From Begonia masoniana (Eukaryota; Streptophyta; Magnoliopsida; Cucurbitales; Begoniaceae), in NCBI GenBank assembly GCA_022432975.1, contig CM039512.1:44181124-44245123 (forward strand): a stretch of DNA of 64,000 nt. Reading direction: 5' to 3'. Under the pieces are notes generated by a model that was not told the DNA's origin, did no database searches, and was given only the letters and a program-made list of their open reading frames with translations. Position 1 is the first letter of the stretch, and the number at the start of each line of letters is the position of its first letter. Position numbers and translations under genes: made by a program. Positions 41,911 through 53,793 of the stretch are shown here, in pieces.

Positions 41911-43177
41911 TGTAACGACCCCATATCCCAGCAAGATATTGTCTGCTCTGGGGATTGGGCCATAGCCCAATATCCTCCCCTCACGGCTTTGTTTGGCGAG
42001 AACTTCCCGGAAGGTCACCCAACCTGGAATCGCTCTCGCCGAAGCACTTTTAACTTTGGAGTTCTTATGGGATCCGTTGCCAATTGTGCTCCAAAACGCG
42101 TTTGCTATGTTGGAAGGGTCTCTTTACATATGTTTCATTTCCACATACTTCCCAAGCGATGTGGGATTGTGACGACCCCTTTTTTACGACCCGTCACTTC
42201 CGGTTTCTCGCCCTCGTGGACGTACCGCCATCCGGGTTCCGGTTCGTGCAACCATCGTACCATACTTACACATCAGGGACATTACAATCACCCCCCCTCG
42301 GGGGCCCAACGTCCTCGTGGCACATTTTGGTTGGTACAGGCTCTGATTACCATTTGTAACGACCCCTTATCCCAGCAAGATATTGTCTGCTCTGGGGATT
42401 GGGCCATAGCCCAATATCCTCCCCTCACGGCTTTGTTTGGCGAGAACTTCCCGGAAGGTCACCCAACCTGGAATCGCTCTCGCTGAAGCACTTTTAACTT
42501 TGGAGTTCTTATGGGATCCGTTGCCAATTGTGCTCCAAAACGCGTCTTGCTATGTTGGAAGGGTCTCTTTACATATGTTTCATTTCCACATACTTTCCCA
42601 ATCGATGTGGGATTGTGACGACCCCCTTTTTACGACCCGTCACCTTCCGGTTCGCCCTCGTGGACGTACCGCCATCCGGGTTCCGGTTCGTGCAACCATC
42701 GTACCATACTTACACATCAGGGACATTACAATCACCCCCCCTCGGGGGCCCAACGTCCTCGTTGGCCACATTTCTGGTTGGGTACAGGCTCTGATACCAT
42801 TTGTAACGACCCCTTATCCCAGCAAGATATTGTCCGCTCTGGGGATTGGGCCGCAGCCCAATATCCTCCCCTCACGGCTTTGTTTGGCGAGAACTTCCCG
42901 GAAGGTCATCCAACCTGGAATTGCTCTCGCCGAAGCACTTTTAACTTCGGAGTTGTTATGGGATCCGTTGCCAATTGTGCTCCAAAACGCATCTTGCTAT
43001 GTTGGAAGGGTCTCTTTACATATGTTTCATTTCCACATACTTCCCCAAGCGATGTGGGATTGTGACGACCCCTTTTTTACGACCCGTCACCTTCTGGTTC
43101 GCCCGCGCGGACGTACCGCCATCCGGGTTCCGGTTCGTGCAGCCATCGTACCATACTTACACATCAGGGTCATCACA
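41911..43177 (-). mobile_element. Tandemly arrayed TRIM: three LTRs, two internal regions
   Basis: Three 376-bp LTRs (41911-42286, 42355-42730, 42802-43177) separated by internal regions of only 68 and 71 bp (42287-42354, 42731-42801). On the minus strand each internal region starts AATGGTATCAGAGCC, an initiator tRNA-Met primer site (intact at about 42786-42799; the other has one extra base), and ends in the purine tract CGAGGGGGGGTGAT against the next LTR, which begins TGTAATGTCCC. The array is flanked by GATTG on both sides (41906-41910, 43178-43182), so it entered or expanded as one insertion into Tekay 2 RT. It encodes no protein and must use enzymes from other elements, as known for TRIMs. 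Confidence 0.93.
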
Positions 43178-43593
43178 GATTGACCTTAAGTCTGGTTATT
43201 ACCAATTGAAAGTCAAATCAGAAGATATTCCTAAGACAGCCTTTCACACAAGATATGGACACCATGAGTTTTTGGTTATGTCTTTTGGATTGACTAATGC
43301 ACCAGCAGCCTTTATGGATCTTATAAATAGAGTGTTTCACTAGTATCTAGATAAATTTGTCATAGTGTTTATTGATGATATTTTAATCTATTCACGTAAT
43401 AATGATGAGCATGTAAGACACCTGACCTTGGTATTGAGAGTATTAAGGCAGCACCAACTTTATGCTAAGTTTTCCAAATGTGCGTATTGGTTGGACAGAG
43501 TTCACTTTCTTGGTCACGTGATCTCTGGTGAAGGAATATCTGTCGATCCAGCTAAGGTTCAAGCTGTCAAGGAGTGGCCTCAACCGAAAAATG

Positions 43594-43960
43594 TGTAACG
43601 CCCGGATTTTCGGATCTTAGGATTTTCTATTTCTTAGGTTATTTTTGTAAAATAGCAAATTAAAGTATTTTCTTAAGCGGGATGTTTCCTTAGAGCCCTA
43701 GGAATTTATGGGAATTTTAGAGGAATAAGTGAAATTTTAGAAACCCAAATTGAAAAGAGTAATGTTAGAGTTCTCGTTTTTAACCTTTTAGAATATCAAC
43801 TCGTAAAAATAGCAACATAAGTCCGTTTTGGGAACGGTGAGTTTTGTTAGAACTCTAAGATTAAATTGGAATTTGTAGAGATATACGAGATTTAGCAAAA
43901 GTCGAAATGGTTGGAAACACGGGAGCGTAAAACGATAAATGAGGATTAATTAATGGTTAG

Positions 43961-44004
<44 letters not shown>

Positions 44005-46328
44005 AATAAAACAACAGAATGGCCCGAAGGCCATTCTGTTGTTCGAGCTCGAGCCCGACGCCGAGAAAGAGACGAGGGAGGCGAGCAACGTCCCTCCGAC
44101 GAACGCCGGCGATTTCTCGCCGTTCTCCGGCCAGACAACGGCGACGTGTGGCTCCGGTCCATCCTCGCGCACTAAACCGAACGGTAAGCTCAATTTCGGC
44201 CCTGTTTTTGTTCGGTTTGTGGCCGAGGGTGACGAGCTCGATTGAGCTTCGATCACTGGCCGTTTTTGGTTGGTCTTGGCTCAGGATTGCCGGATATTAG
44301 GCCGGCTTTAGTCGCCTGGCCGTGAGGTGCCCAATTTGGGCGAAAAACAGTGAATGCCCGATTTAGGGCATTTCGGTTTTGGTGTGTCTAGCTCGGGATT
44401 TTGGTTAGATTATTCAAATTGAGGGTATTTGTGGTCGATTGGTGAAGAAATTGATGGAATTTGATGAAAAATCGAAAAGGGGGAAATTTTCGATTAAGGG
44501 CAGATTCAGGTTTCTGCTATTTTGACCTAGCTAGGATCGTTTGTTTTAAAATTCCTTTTGGCAGGTTAAAATAGGTTATTAGAGGAGTACGTGGCCGCTG
44601 GAATCGTTCGATTCCGATAACCGACGCAAAAGTTACGCGCGTTTGAAGTTTCGGGTCGGTTTTTACCGAACCCAAATTAGTGGCCCGTTTAATTAGGTTT
44701 TAGTTAGAAATCGATGGAATTGGGCTTTTATGCTTATTAGTGAATACACTTGTCGTTATTTAGGTAGATTAAATGAATTGATGATTATTGGTGGATTTAT
44801 GTTAAAGTTTGGATATTAGAGATTATTGGAAGGCCATTAATGGAGGTTAAGTAAATTGTGAGCACCACGTGCTCGATGAAATGCCCGAATGGAGAAAATG
44901 AAAGTTTTAGGAGAAATTGCCTTAGCTAGGAGCTTAGTTTAAGTTTGGGATTCGTTTATTTAGAATCGATTTTAATGTCCTTTATTTATGAAATGCCTTA
45001 GGTGGACACGGCTTTTGGACGGTGCTCGGCTTGCTACGGACGCCAGGTAAGTGGATGTTAGACTTCCGGCCCTTAAGGCCCTACATTGTGTCAACGTTAG
45101 GCTTTTGTATTTTGATGATGATTTTCTGATTGTGGGGTTTGCTGAGTCGGGTAGCCTAGGATGTTAGTTATTAGTTGTTTGTGAAGTTAGTTAAGAATAA
45201 TGTATGTCCATGTATATTGTGAATTGTTTGGTGACGTGTTTGATGGTATGTTATACGTGAGTTCCTCATGCATCATGTTTTTCCTAACTGTGCATACGAA
45301 CTATTTATGAGCATGTTTTATGTAACGTCAAATTAAAGAACGATCATGAATTTCGAACGATGTATGTTTCTCACGGGATAAGATGTATGATTTCTCACGG
45401 GGTTAGTCATATGTTTCTCACGGGATAAGATGTATGATTTCTCACGTGGTAAGTTATGATTTCTCACGGGGCAAGTCATGGTTCTCACGGCGGGGCAAAG
45501 AAATGGTCTACTACGTAGACAATGAGTTAATGTTAACAAAAAGAAAACGAAATGAACATGTTTTTAATAATGTCATGCATATATGTAAATGTTATGTTTA
45601 GTGCATTCTCTTACTAAGCATTAGGCTTAATGTATATGTTGCATGATGTAGGTGACAGGTGCGAAAGTGAGAGTTTCTCTTGATGACAAAGAATAGGTGG
45701 TCGACGGGTGGTGCTCGTGGCGACGGGGTGTGTTTTGGCCTAGCTTGATGATCCGATGGTGTGCTCCGAACTGTTTTGTGGCGAATGGAAGTGAGTTAGT
45801 TTTGTGGTTAGTAGGTCTACGTGTCGGTTTTGTTTGTGAAAGCATGAAAGTGTTTAAGTATGTGGATCGGATGTTTTGATAGAAAAAGGTATGAAAAGTC
45901 GAGTTTTGATGTATATATAGTGGAAGTAGAACGTTTAGAATGTGGAGTCTTAGTTTTAGAAATATACTGGAACTGTTTGGTTATTTTGAAACAGGTAAGG
46001 ATACGCTCGATTTTTAGAGCGATCCACGCAGTTCGTTTTCTTGAGTTTTCCGAGATTGTAGGTTATATTAGTGTTGTGTTTTGATGATCGACGAACGAGT
46101 GATTTTAAGGGATTTCAACAATCCGAGACTTCAATTTAATGGTTTAGAAGTCGACACGTTATGAGTGCTATAAAAAGAAAAACTTACGTGGTTACGAGAG
46201 TTTAAAGTTAAGGTTACGTTATGGTTAGTTTGTTTAAGGGTTATGGGAAGTGTTTTAAAAAAAATGATGATTAAATGATTACGTCACGGCAAGTCCGTGG
46301 CGACCCTGACCGGGTTGGGGTCGTCACA
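43594..46328 (+). mobile_element. Solo LTR of a third Ty3 family
   Basis: 2735-bp sequence from TGTAACGCCCGGATTTTCGG to GGGTTGGGGTCGTCACA, flanked by AAATG on both sides (43589-43593, 46329-46333), splitting Tekay 2 RT between QPKN and ATNIRSFLG. There is no internal region. The layout resembles the other Tekay-type LTRs (CCCGG near the start, GTCGT...CA end). It contains an (ATT)n microsatellite (about 43964-44002), a GC-rich block at 44030-44200 and a CTCACGGG minisatellite. Confidence 0.9.
45366..45500 (+). repeat. TTTCTCACGGG minisatellite in solo LTR
   Basis: Six imperfect units sharing TTTCTCACGGGATAAGATG or TTTCTCACGGGGTTAGTCAT, of variable spacing. This is a different repeat word from those in the other LTR families. 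Confidence 0.85.
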
Positions 46329-48196
46329 AAATGCTACAAATATTCGGAGTTTCCTTGGATTAGCAAGATATTACAGGAAATTTATTGAAGGATTCTCGAA
46401 GATTGCAACACTTCTCACTCGGTTAACAAGGAAAAACATTAGGTATGCATGGATAGAGAAATATGAAGCCAGTTTCCAGACTTTGAAACAGAAGTTGACC
46501 AATGCTCCAGTATTAACACTCCCTGTTGAAAATGGAAAGTTCAGCATTTATTGTGACGCTTCCGAAGTTGGACTCGGTTGTGTGTTGATGCGAGATGGAA
46601 AAGTAATAGCCTATGCTTCCAGGCAGTTGAAAATACACGAGAAGAATTACCCTACACACGACTTAGAATTAGCTGCAGTGGTTTTTGCACTAAAGATTTA
46701 GAGACATTACTTGTATGGACAGTCTTGTGAGATATTTTCAGACCATAAAAGTAGTAAGTATATTTTCACATAGAAAGAATTAAATATGAGGCAACATAGA
46801 TGGTTGGAGTTTGTCAAGGACTATGATTTTGAGATTAAATACCACCCCAGCAAGGCGAATGTAGTGGCTGATACTTTGAGTAGAGTAACAACATCGGCTT
46901 CTGCATTGATTCTTGACATACCATTAGCCTTAGAGACTGAATCCAGTATGCCAGCCATGCTCTCTGCCATAACCTTGAAGCCTACTATTTTGGAAAGAAT
47001 AAAGGAAGCACAGACGATTGATGCTGAGTGCAACAAGTATAAGTCATGCATGGATTTTACCGATAAGTCGGATTTCAACTATTCTGTTGATGGAATTCTC
47101 AAGTTTCAGAATAGATGGTTTGATCCAACAGATAAAGAACTTCGAAAAGAGATCCTTTCAGAAGCTCATTCTTCTAGACTCTCTGTTCATTCTGGTAGTA
47201 CAAAAATGTACAGAGACTTTAAGCAACATTATTGGTGGCCAAATATGAAATGAAGTGTGGCCGAGTACGTAGGATTATGTTTAGTTTGCCAACAAGTTAA
47301 AGCTGAACATCAGAGGCCTGCAGGAGCATTGCAACAATTACCAGTTCCCGAATGAAAATGGGAACAAATAACGATGGACTTTGTGGTAGGATTGCCTAGG
47401 ACAGCAAAGGGACATGATGCAATTTGGGTGATAGTAGATCGTCTAACCAAATCCGTCCATTTTCTGCCCATAAAGATGACCTACTCGATGGACCAACTAG
47501 CTGAATTGTATGTGCATGAGATTGTTAGACTGCATGGAGTTCCAAGCACTATAGTTTCTGACCGAGACTCTAGATTTACGTCGAAGTTTTGGAAGAGTCT
47601 GCATGAGGCTATGGGAACACAGCTCAACTTTAGCACAGCCTTTCACCCTCAAACAGATGGACAATCTGAAAGGACTATCCAAACGTTGGAGGATATGCTT
47701 CGTGCATGCATATTAGATTTTCAAGGATCTTGGAGTAGGTATTTATTGTTGGTGGAATTCTCTTATAGCAACAGTTTTCAGGCAACCATAGGTATGACAC
47801 CGTATGAAGCATTGTATGGACGAAAATGCAGATCTCCTTTGTATTGGGACGAAGTTGGTGAATCACGATTGATTGGTCCTGATTTTGTGCAGCAAATTGT
47901 GGAGAAAATTGCCCTCATCCGACAGAGAATCTTAACAGCTCAAAACCGACAGAAAAGCTACGCCGATAGGAGACTTAGAGAATTAGAGTTCGAAGTTGGT
48001 GGTGAAGTTTTTCTTAAGGTATCACCATTCAAGGGAGTTGTGAGATTTAGAAGGAGAGGCAAGTTGAACCCCAGATATATTGGACCATTCTCAATCTTGA
48101 AGAGGATTGGGAAAGCCAGCAGGACATGATGAGTCGTTATCCTGAGCTGTTTGAGCACTGAATTTTGAAGACAAAATTCTTTTAAGGAGGGTAGAT

Positions 48197-50098
48197 TGTA
48201 GCACCCGGTATGGTCCACCTTAATTAATAACACCATTTAGTAACTTTTATTCTTGTGAAAATGAGTGATTATGATTTGTTGTTTAAATATGTCAGATTTG
48301 CTAACTAAGGGCAAAGGTGTAATTTGGGAAGACTAAAGTATAAATGAGGTCAGCTAAGGGTTTTAGCCGCCACTGTTTTATTTTTCCTTTTGGCGTTCAG
48401 CTCAGCTAAGCAGGGTTCCTCTCGGCGATCTCCCCTCCCATTCTCTTCAAGCTAGGTGAGTTCTACTTAGATTTTTTGCTACATTGTAACTATCGATGAT
48501 TGTGGAGATTTTAAATGTGAGTTTTTAGAATACTGTAAGTGAGAGTTAGTTCGGGTTTGGGGCATATCAGGAATGCTTGATGATCTGAGTTCCCAAACTA
48601 GTTTCCTTATAAGTTCTGGTAGATTTGGGGATAGTTTAGAATGAAACTTAACTAATACTCTTTCTACGGTTATAGGTTTGAGCAAAACCCGAAGTAGTTT
48701 GCAACCAAGTTTTTCCCAAAAACCAGGTAAGTTGAGTATGTGTGTGCCTTCGGGTCTACATCACAAAATAGTAGGTTTATGCTTGTTTGAATGTTTTCTG
48801 TATGTCATGAATCATGTTTTGGAAAGAACACGAAAATGAATTTACATGTAATGGCATGGCAATGTATGAACCGAATGTAACAGATCAGCTGTTAAGGGAA
48901 CTAATCCGCCCCTGTATTTATAAAGAGGATGTATGACTTTGGGAAAATTGATCCGCTCCCAATGGAATTTAGGATCAGATCAGCTGTTAAGGGAACTAAT
49001 CCGCCCCTTAATTTATGAAGAGGATGTATGACTTTGCGAAAAATGATCCAACTCCCAATGGAACCGAGGGATCAGATCTGAGAAAGAACGTGAATGCAAC
49101 TGAGATGTGAAAGTAGAAACTGCATGACTAGGATTTATGTTTCAGCATATCATTTCATTATTGCTTTACTTACTTAGCATTAGGCTAATAGATGAGTTTT
49201 GTGATGTAGGTGAAGAAATTCCAGCAGGTGTGTTCTCTGAGTATGTTGAGGACTAGACTGGTTGGAGGAGTACATTCACGCATCGATTTGACAATCTGAT
49301 GAGGTGGTTTAACTAATGTCAGTAGATGTGAAAGTCTAGTTGACAATGGTTCAGTTTTGGTATGCTAAAAATTTTAATGACAGCAAAAGTTTAATCATTT
49401 TTATTAATTTTGAAGCTTTTCTGTTTATGAAAACACGATTTGGTTTTAGTTGTAGATTGTTATTCTGGATTTATAAAGTTGTGGGATTATGTTGTTTTTG
49501 AATAGCTACTATTAAAATTTACAAGTTCTTTTAGTAAGCAGAGTCGTCTGTTCGTTTAGAGTGTTACTGTGTACCGGTGGATGTAGTCTATCGGTGGATG
49601 TAATCTATCGGTGGATGTAGTCTATCAGTGGATGTAGTCTATCGGTGAATGTAGTCTATGGGTGGATGTAATTTGTCGGTGGACGTGGTCTATCAGTGGA
49701 CGTAGTCTATCGGTAGATGTGGGTAATGAATTTTGTTATTTTATGACCGGTGGATGTGAATAATAGGTTTTTGTCGTTTTATGACCGGTGAATATTAGTA
49801 ATAGGTTTTTGTCGTTTTGTGAGCAGTAGATGTGAGAAGTCGACGTGTCGTTCGGCTGACGTGAGCGGTGGATGTTGGTAACAAAAGATGCCTTTTGTTT
49901 CTGCTTCTGCCGCTGACACTGTTTAGCGGTGGATGCCTTTTGTCTCTGTTTCTAGGACTGTCCAATGGTAGAGGTGTTCTGTTTTCTTTTGTTTTCTTTC
50001 AACCGATTGACTTTGACATTTTAATTAAATTATTAAATGTTGTTTTATACAAATGAATTTTCGCTGCAAGTTTTAACGTTTATAAAGGTCAAACTTTG
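48197..50098 (+). mobile_element. Right LTR of Tekay 2, truncated
   Basis: Preceded by the purine tract TTTTAAGGAGGGTAGAT and starting TGTAGCACCCGGTATGG. It follows the left LTR to AAGGTCAAACTTTG and then switches at about 50099 to minus-strand copia Gag, so the last about 90 bp of the LTR are gone. No target duplication can be read. Confidence 0.9.
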
Positions 50099-51736
50099 TT
50101 ACCTTTATTGCTGGACACATGATAGAAACTATAGGAATTTGATTTTCTGTCAGTTCTTGGCATTCTGTTTGCAACTTGCTTTCCTTTGTAATCTACTCCC
50201 CTGTCTGACACCTGCTGTGACACCGGACTTTCTTTCACAAATTTTATCACAGAACGATTTTCCTTTACAGCAACAGTCTTTAAACCTGAACTTTCGCCTT
50301 TGAAACCCAGTCCAAACCGATTTACGCTTGATTTGCCGACATTTAAAATATCATCGAGATTAAAAAAACCCGAATTCAGCATTTTGATATTCTTCTTCAT
50401 GAGGCATATCTCATTTGTTAAATCATTAACTTCATCCTGACTTGCTTTCAGCTTTGTCTCCAAATCATCAATAACATTTTGAAGATTGTTCTTCTCATCC
50501 TTCAAATTTCTAATCTGTGCGTGTAAAAGCTGATTTACTTTAACAAGTTCGGTCCATTTCTCATGCAGAAACTTATATTCTCCAATAAGATCTTCTTCTG
50601 TGACTGGTTCTTCATCTTCATCACTATTACTAGAAAATCCGTCTGTGACACCCTGTATAACACTGTCATTTTCTTCATGTTCTATCTTTCCAGCAAGCGC
50701 CACATGGTTACTCTAAAATTCATCTTCATTTTCTGACTCATCCTCACTCCAGGTTGCATTCAGAGAATTCTTCTTTTTCTTTAAGGTATTAGCACATTCT
50801 GCTTGTATATGCCCAAATCCTTCACATTCTCTGCACTGAATACCTTTATTCTTTACAGGTTGATCAGACACATAATTTTCTTCTATGTGCTTCTTGTTGC
50901 TTGAAGAACCATTTTTGAAGTGTGTGACACCCTGCTTGACACCGCGAGTATTCCTTCCAAATCTCTTCATAATTCTGCTGAAATTCTTCGAAAGCAGGGC
51001 TAGAGATTCCTCCAAATCATCTTCATCATGCTCGCTGTAATTCTGGACCTCTGTTTTTAAAGCAACTCCCTTTGCTTTCTTTATTTCGATGTCTCCTCCA
51101 AGATTCATCTCAAAAGTTCTAAGAGATCCCATCAACTCTTCAAGCTTCATTTTAGACACATCTTTAGCTTCTTCTATAGCAGTAACTTTATAGGCAAATC
51201 TCTGTGGTAAAGACCGTAGAGTTTTTCGAACAAGTTTTTCTGGAAATCATCTCGCTGAGAGCAAATGCTTCATTGGCTATATCACATAACTTTGCGTTGA
51301 ACTCGCCAATAGTCTCATCTTCCTGCATCTTTAAATTCTCAAATCGAGTGGTTAGCATTTGCATTTTAGACAACTTTACCATAGATGTTCCTTCATAGGT
51401 GGTTTGAAGAATTTCTCATGCCCTCTTTGCCGATTCACATGTAGAGATGTGTCTGAATTGAATTGGATCAACGCCATTAAAGATGGCATTGAGAGCTTTT
51501 GAATTACTATTCGCCAAAGCATCCTCATGTGCGGTCCAATTTTCTTCGGGTTTTGGAGATACAATTCCTTCTGCATCAGTGTTCATAGGGGGATTCCAAC
51601 CTGTTAAAATAGACCTCTAAGCCTTCTCGTCAATAGCTTTAATGAATGCCCTCATCCTTGCCTTCCAATAAGCATAATTACTCTCATCCAATAATGGTGG
51701 ACGCATTGTAGAACCTCCTTCTTTCATAGAATCCAT
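50099..51736 (-). pseudogene. Copia element 4 Gag (SIRE-like)
   Basis: Minus-strand Gag starting at ATG 51736 (MDSMKEGGSTMRPPLLDESN). The UBN2-type domain (NYAYWKARMRAFIKAIDEKA, then TAG; LTTRFENLKMQEDETIGEFN) has further stops and a frame change before LEELMGSLRTFEMNLGG, then a zinc knuckle CRECEGFGHIQAEC at about 50785-50830 and an acidic tail. A frame change leads to the coiled-coil part 50703-50099 (KNNLQNVIDDLETKLKASQD). The sequence stops at the Tekay 2 LTR junction before any protease. Lineage assignment is by the character of the Gag and is not firm. Confidence 0.82.
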
Positions 51737-51792
51737 CGCACACGAACTAGAGTCTTGTCCCGCTGATCTCGCTTAAGAAACAGAAGCGACCC

Positions 51793-51804
51793 GCTCTGAT
51801 ACCA
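51793..51804 (-). promoter_or_regulatory. Primer-binding site of copia element 4
   Basis: The minus strand reads TGGTATCAGAGC, complementary to initiator tRNA-Met, two bases from the LTR end. Confidence 0.85.
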
Positions 51805-51806
51805 AT

Positions 51807-53007
51807 TGAAAATTTACAATTAGTTCTGCGGTGTCACACAAGGTGTTACGTGTGACACCGATGATAAATGCAATGATGGACAATATAAAAACGCGAAAAT
51901 AAATGACACAGGAAGTTGGTAACGCAGTTCGGCAACCAGCCTACGTCTGCGGGGCCACGCCCAGATATAAAAACATTTCTTTGAGTTCACGAAATTACAA
52001 GACAATCGGACTTATGCAAATAAAGACTCCCTCTTATCTTTGTCGCCGCCTCTAGCTAACTTCCCCAAGGAAACTGTTTTTGCGAGATCCCCTTGACTTT
52101 AGAACGACCTCTCCCGAGATCTAGAAAACAACATGATCCCCTTGTTGTTGGTTCCTCCCGAAACCCGTGTTATAGCAAGATCCCCTCGCCCACGATCAAG
52201 AACGACAAGCTCCCATTGTCTAAGAAACAGAACTCCTCCCGAGTTCGGATGCAGCCTCCTCCCGAGACTGAGCTTCAATGAAGAACAAATAATATTGCCT
52301 CCTGGGACACCTCCTGGAACACCAGATCGAAGTCCTCGGATGCAATACACAACACACTCAGTAGAACGATGAAATCCGCAGATTAAGTCGAGTGTGTAAA
52401 ACAATCACTAACTCAAATGCAGAAGCGATGAGAGTGAAAGAAAACCGACGGCACAAGAAACGAATAAAGCTTTTCCCACGAAAATCAAAACTCCGTCATC
52501 AATCAGCTTTCACAGAGAACGAAAGCCTTAAATAACATTGGTAACTTCTATATCTTCAATTCGTTCAGTTACCAAATCGGATTTATCGCCGCAATAAATA
52601 ATGAAAACAAATCTTAACAAATTCGGTTGAGTGACACTCCGTGTGACACTTTAGGAAAGTTTCCATAATAACTTAGATATTCATCCAAAAATTAAGGAAA
52701 GCATCCCATTAATCATGGGAACTCAGAGCCCAGCAAATCATGTCAAATCTACAGCAAATCGGCTTTCCAAATAAAACTTTTCCAAAAAACAAGTGCATAT
52801 ACCTTTTTCAATAACTTTCCAAATAATCAAGTTTCTTTATTTTTCTCTTCCACAGAATCTTCATCATTGATATTAGGACGCCATCCAATAATCAGAATCG
52901 GCTATTTCTTGATCACCAAGAATTAAATCATCAAATTGGAAAATAATGAAATTAACATATTATCTCATAAATATGTATATATATTGCCAAAAATACAATT
53001 GCCAACA
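51807..53007 (-). mobile_element. 5' LTR of copia element 4
   Basis: About 1.2 kb on the minus strand from TGTTGGCAATTGTATTTTTGG to TAAATTTTCA, next to the primer site. Near the primer site it has a perfect stem-loop, CGGTGTCACAC (51829-51839) with GTGTGACACCG (51850-51860). GTGTGACAC words recur at about 52640 and in the Gag region. Confidence 0.75.
51829..51860. repeat. GGTGTCACAC stem-loop in copia 4 LTR
   Basis: Eleven-base perfect arms around a 10-base loop (AAGGTGTTAC) that itself carries a GGTGT word. GTGACACC or its complement also appears near 50215, 50644, 50929 and 50938 in the Gag region. Confidence 0.85.
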
Positions 53008-53430
53008 CATATGCAAATCTTTGTATTTACAATTGTAAAAAGTGTTTATCGTAAAAATAAACTTTAATTACAAGGAAAAGGCAATAGACATTTGCAAATG
53101 AAAGTGAAGATAATAAAGCATAGAAAAATAACAGAGTCATAAACTCCGCTATGAACACCCTACGCAAAGACCACCGCATCTAAAAAAACAGAATACCCAT
53201 AAAACTCCGCCATCAACACCCCATAAAAAGACAACTGCAACAACTCCTGCGCCTCAACGAGCGACAACAATATCCATCGCACAACACAACCTTTCCACAA
53301 AAACCTTCGTACCCTTACCTATTATTCCATGCGGAAGCCAAGCACAAAAATATTTTTAGCTCTTCTAATGAGATCTTCCATGAAAAAAAAAGGTCACGGA
53401 GCCTACACTCACATGGAGAGACTTTTCAAA
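53008..53430. other. Unassigned non-coding stretch
   Basis: A- and C-rich sequence with two loose repeats of AAACTCCGCYATSAACACCC (about 53143 and 53203). No gene or element ends recognised. Confidence 0.4.
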
Positions 53431-53431
53431 T

Positions 53432-53787
53432 GACACGTATTGCAAGTGGTAGAAACAATTAACATTTTATTTGACACGTATTGCAAGTGGCAGAAACAAT
53501 TTACAAAATGAAAATAAAATAAATAAAAGTATTAAAACAAAATCAAAACATTGACACGATAAAAATTTGTTACTACATTATAAGGTTAAAATAATAATTT
53601 ACAAAATAACAATAAAATACAAAATCAAAACATTGACACGGTAAAATTTTGTCACTACATTATAAGGTTAAAATAATAATTTACAAAATAACAATAAAAT
53701 AAATAAAAATATTAAAACAAAATCAAAACATTAACATGGTAAAATTATGTCACCACATTATGAGGTTAAAATAGTAGTTTATAAAAC
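53432..53787 (+). repeat. Two tandem repeat sets
   Basis: A pair of units GACACGTATTGCAAGTGG (near 53433 and 53475), then three units of about 82-108 bp starting TTTACAAAATAACAATAAAA at about 53501, 53598 and 53680 and containing ACATTATAAGGTTAAAATA. The middle unit lacks about 15 bp. Non-coding. Confidence 0.85.
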
Positions 53788-53793
53788 AAATAG

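Larger units (their letters stand above)
40988..48166 (+). pseudogene. Tekay 2 Pol, in three pieces
   Basis: Protease 40988-41662 has the changed active site DFGATHSF (usual Ser/Thr replaced by Phe) and VILGMNWLFKHYATIDC. A frameshift precedes RT, which runs to FSKI at 41910, is split by the TRIM array and resumes at 43183 ([20 protein letters not shown] near 43340, FIDDILIYS). It is split again at QPKN by a solo LTR (43594-46328) and resumes with [18 protein letters not shown]. RNase H ([20 protein letters not shown]) has TAGs near 46699 and 46771. The integrase has TGA near 47251 and 47353, then the core ([39 protein letters not shown]). The C-terminal linker is deleted: LKRIGKA passes into [16 protein letters not shown], the chromodomain end. 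Confidence 0.9.

Noticed and set aside
41911..43177. A satellite array of about 445 bp
   Set aside because: The units contain a primer-binding site and a purine tract at the right places, and the block has a 5-bp target duplication, so it is a tandem TRIM.
44019..44300. Arg/Ser-rich ORFs in a GC-rich block
   Set aside because: Inside the solo LTR 43594-46328; open in several frames because of base composition.
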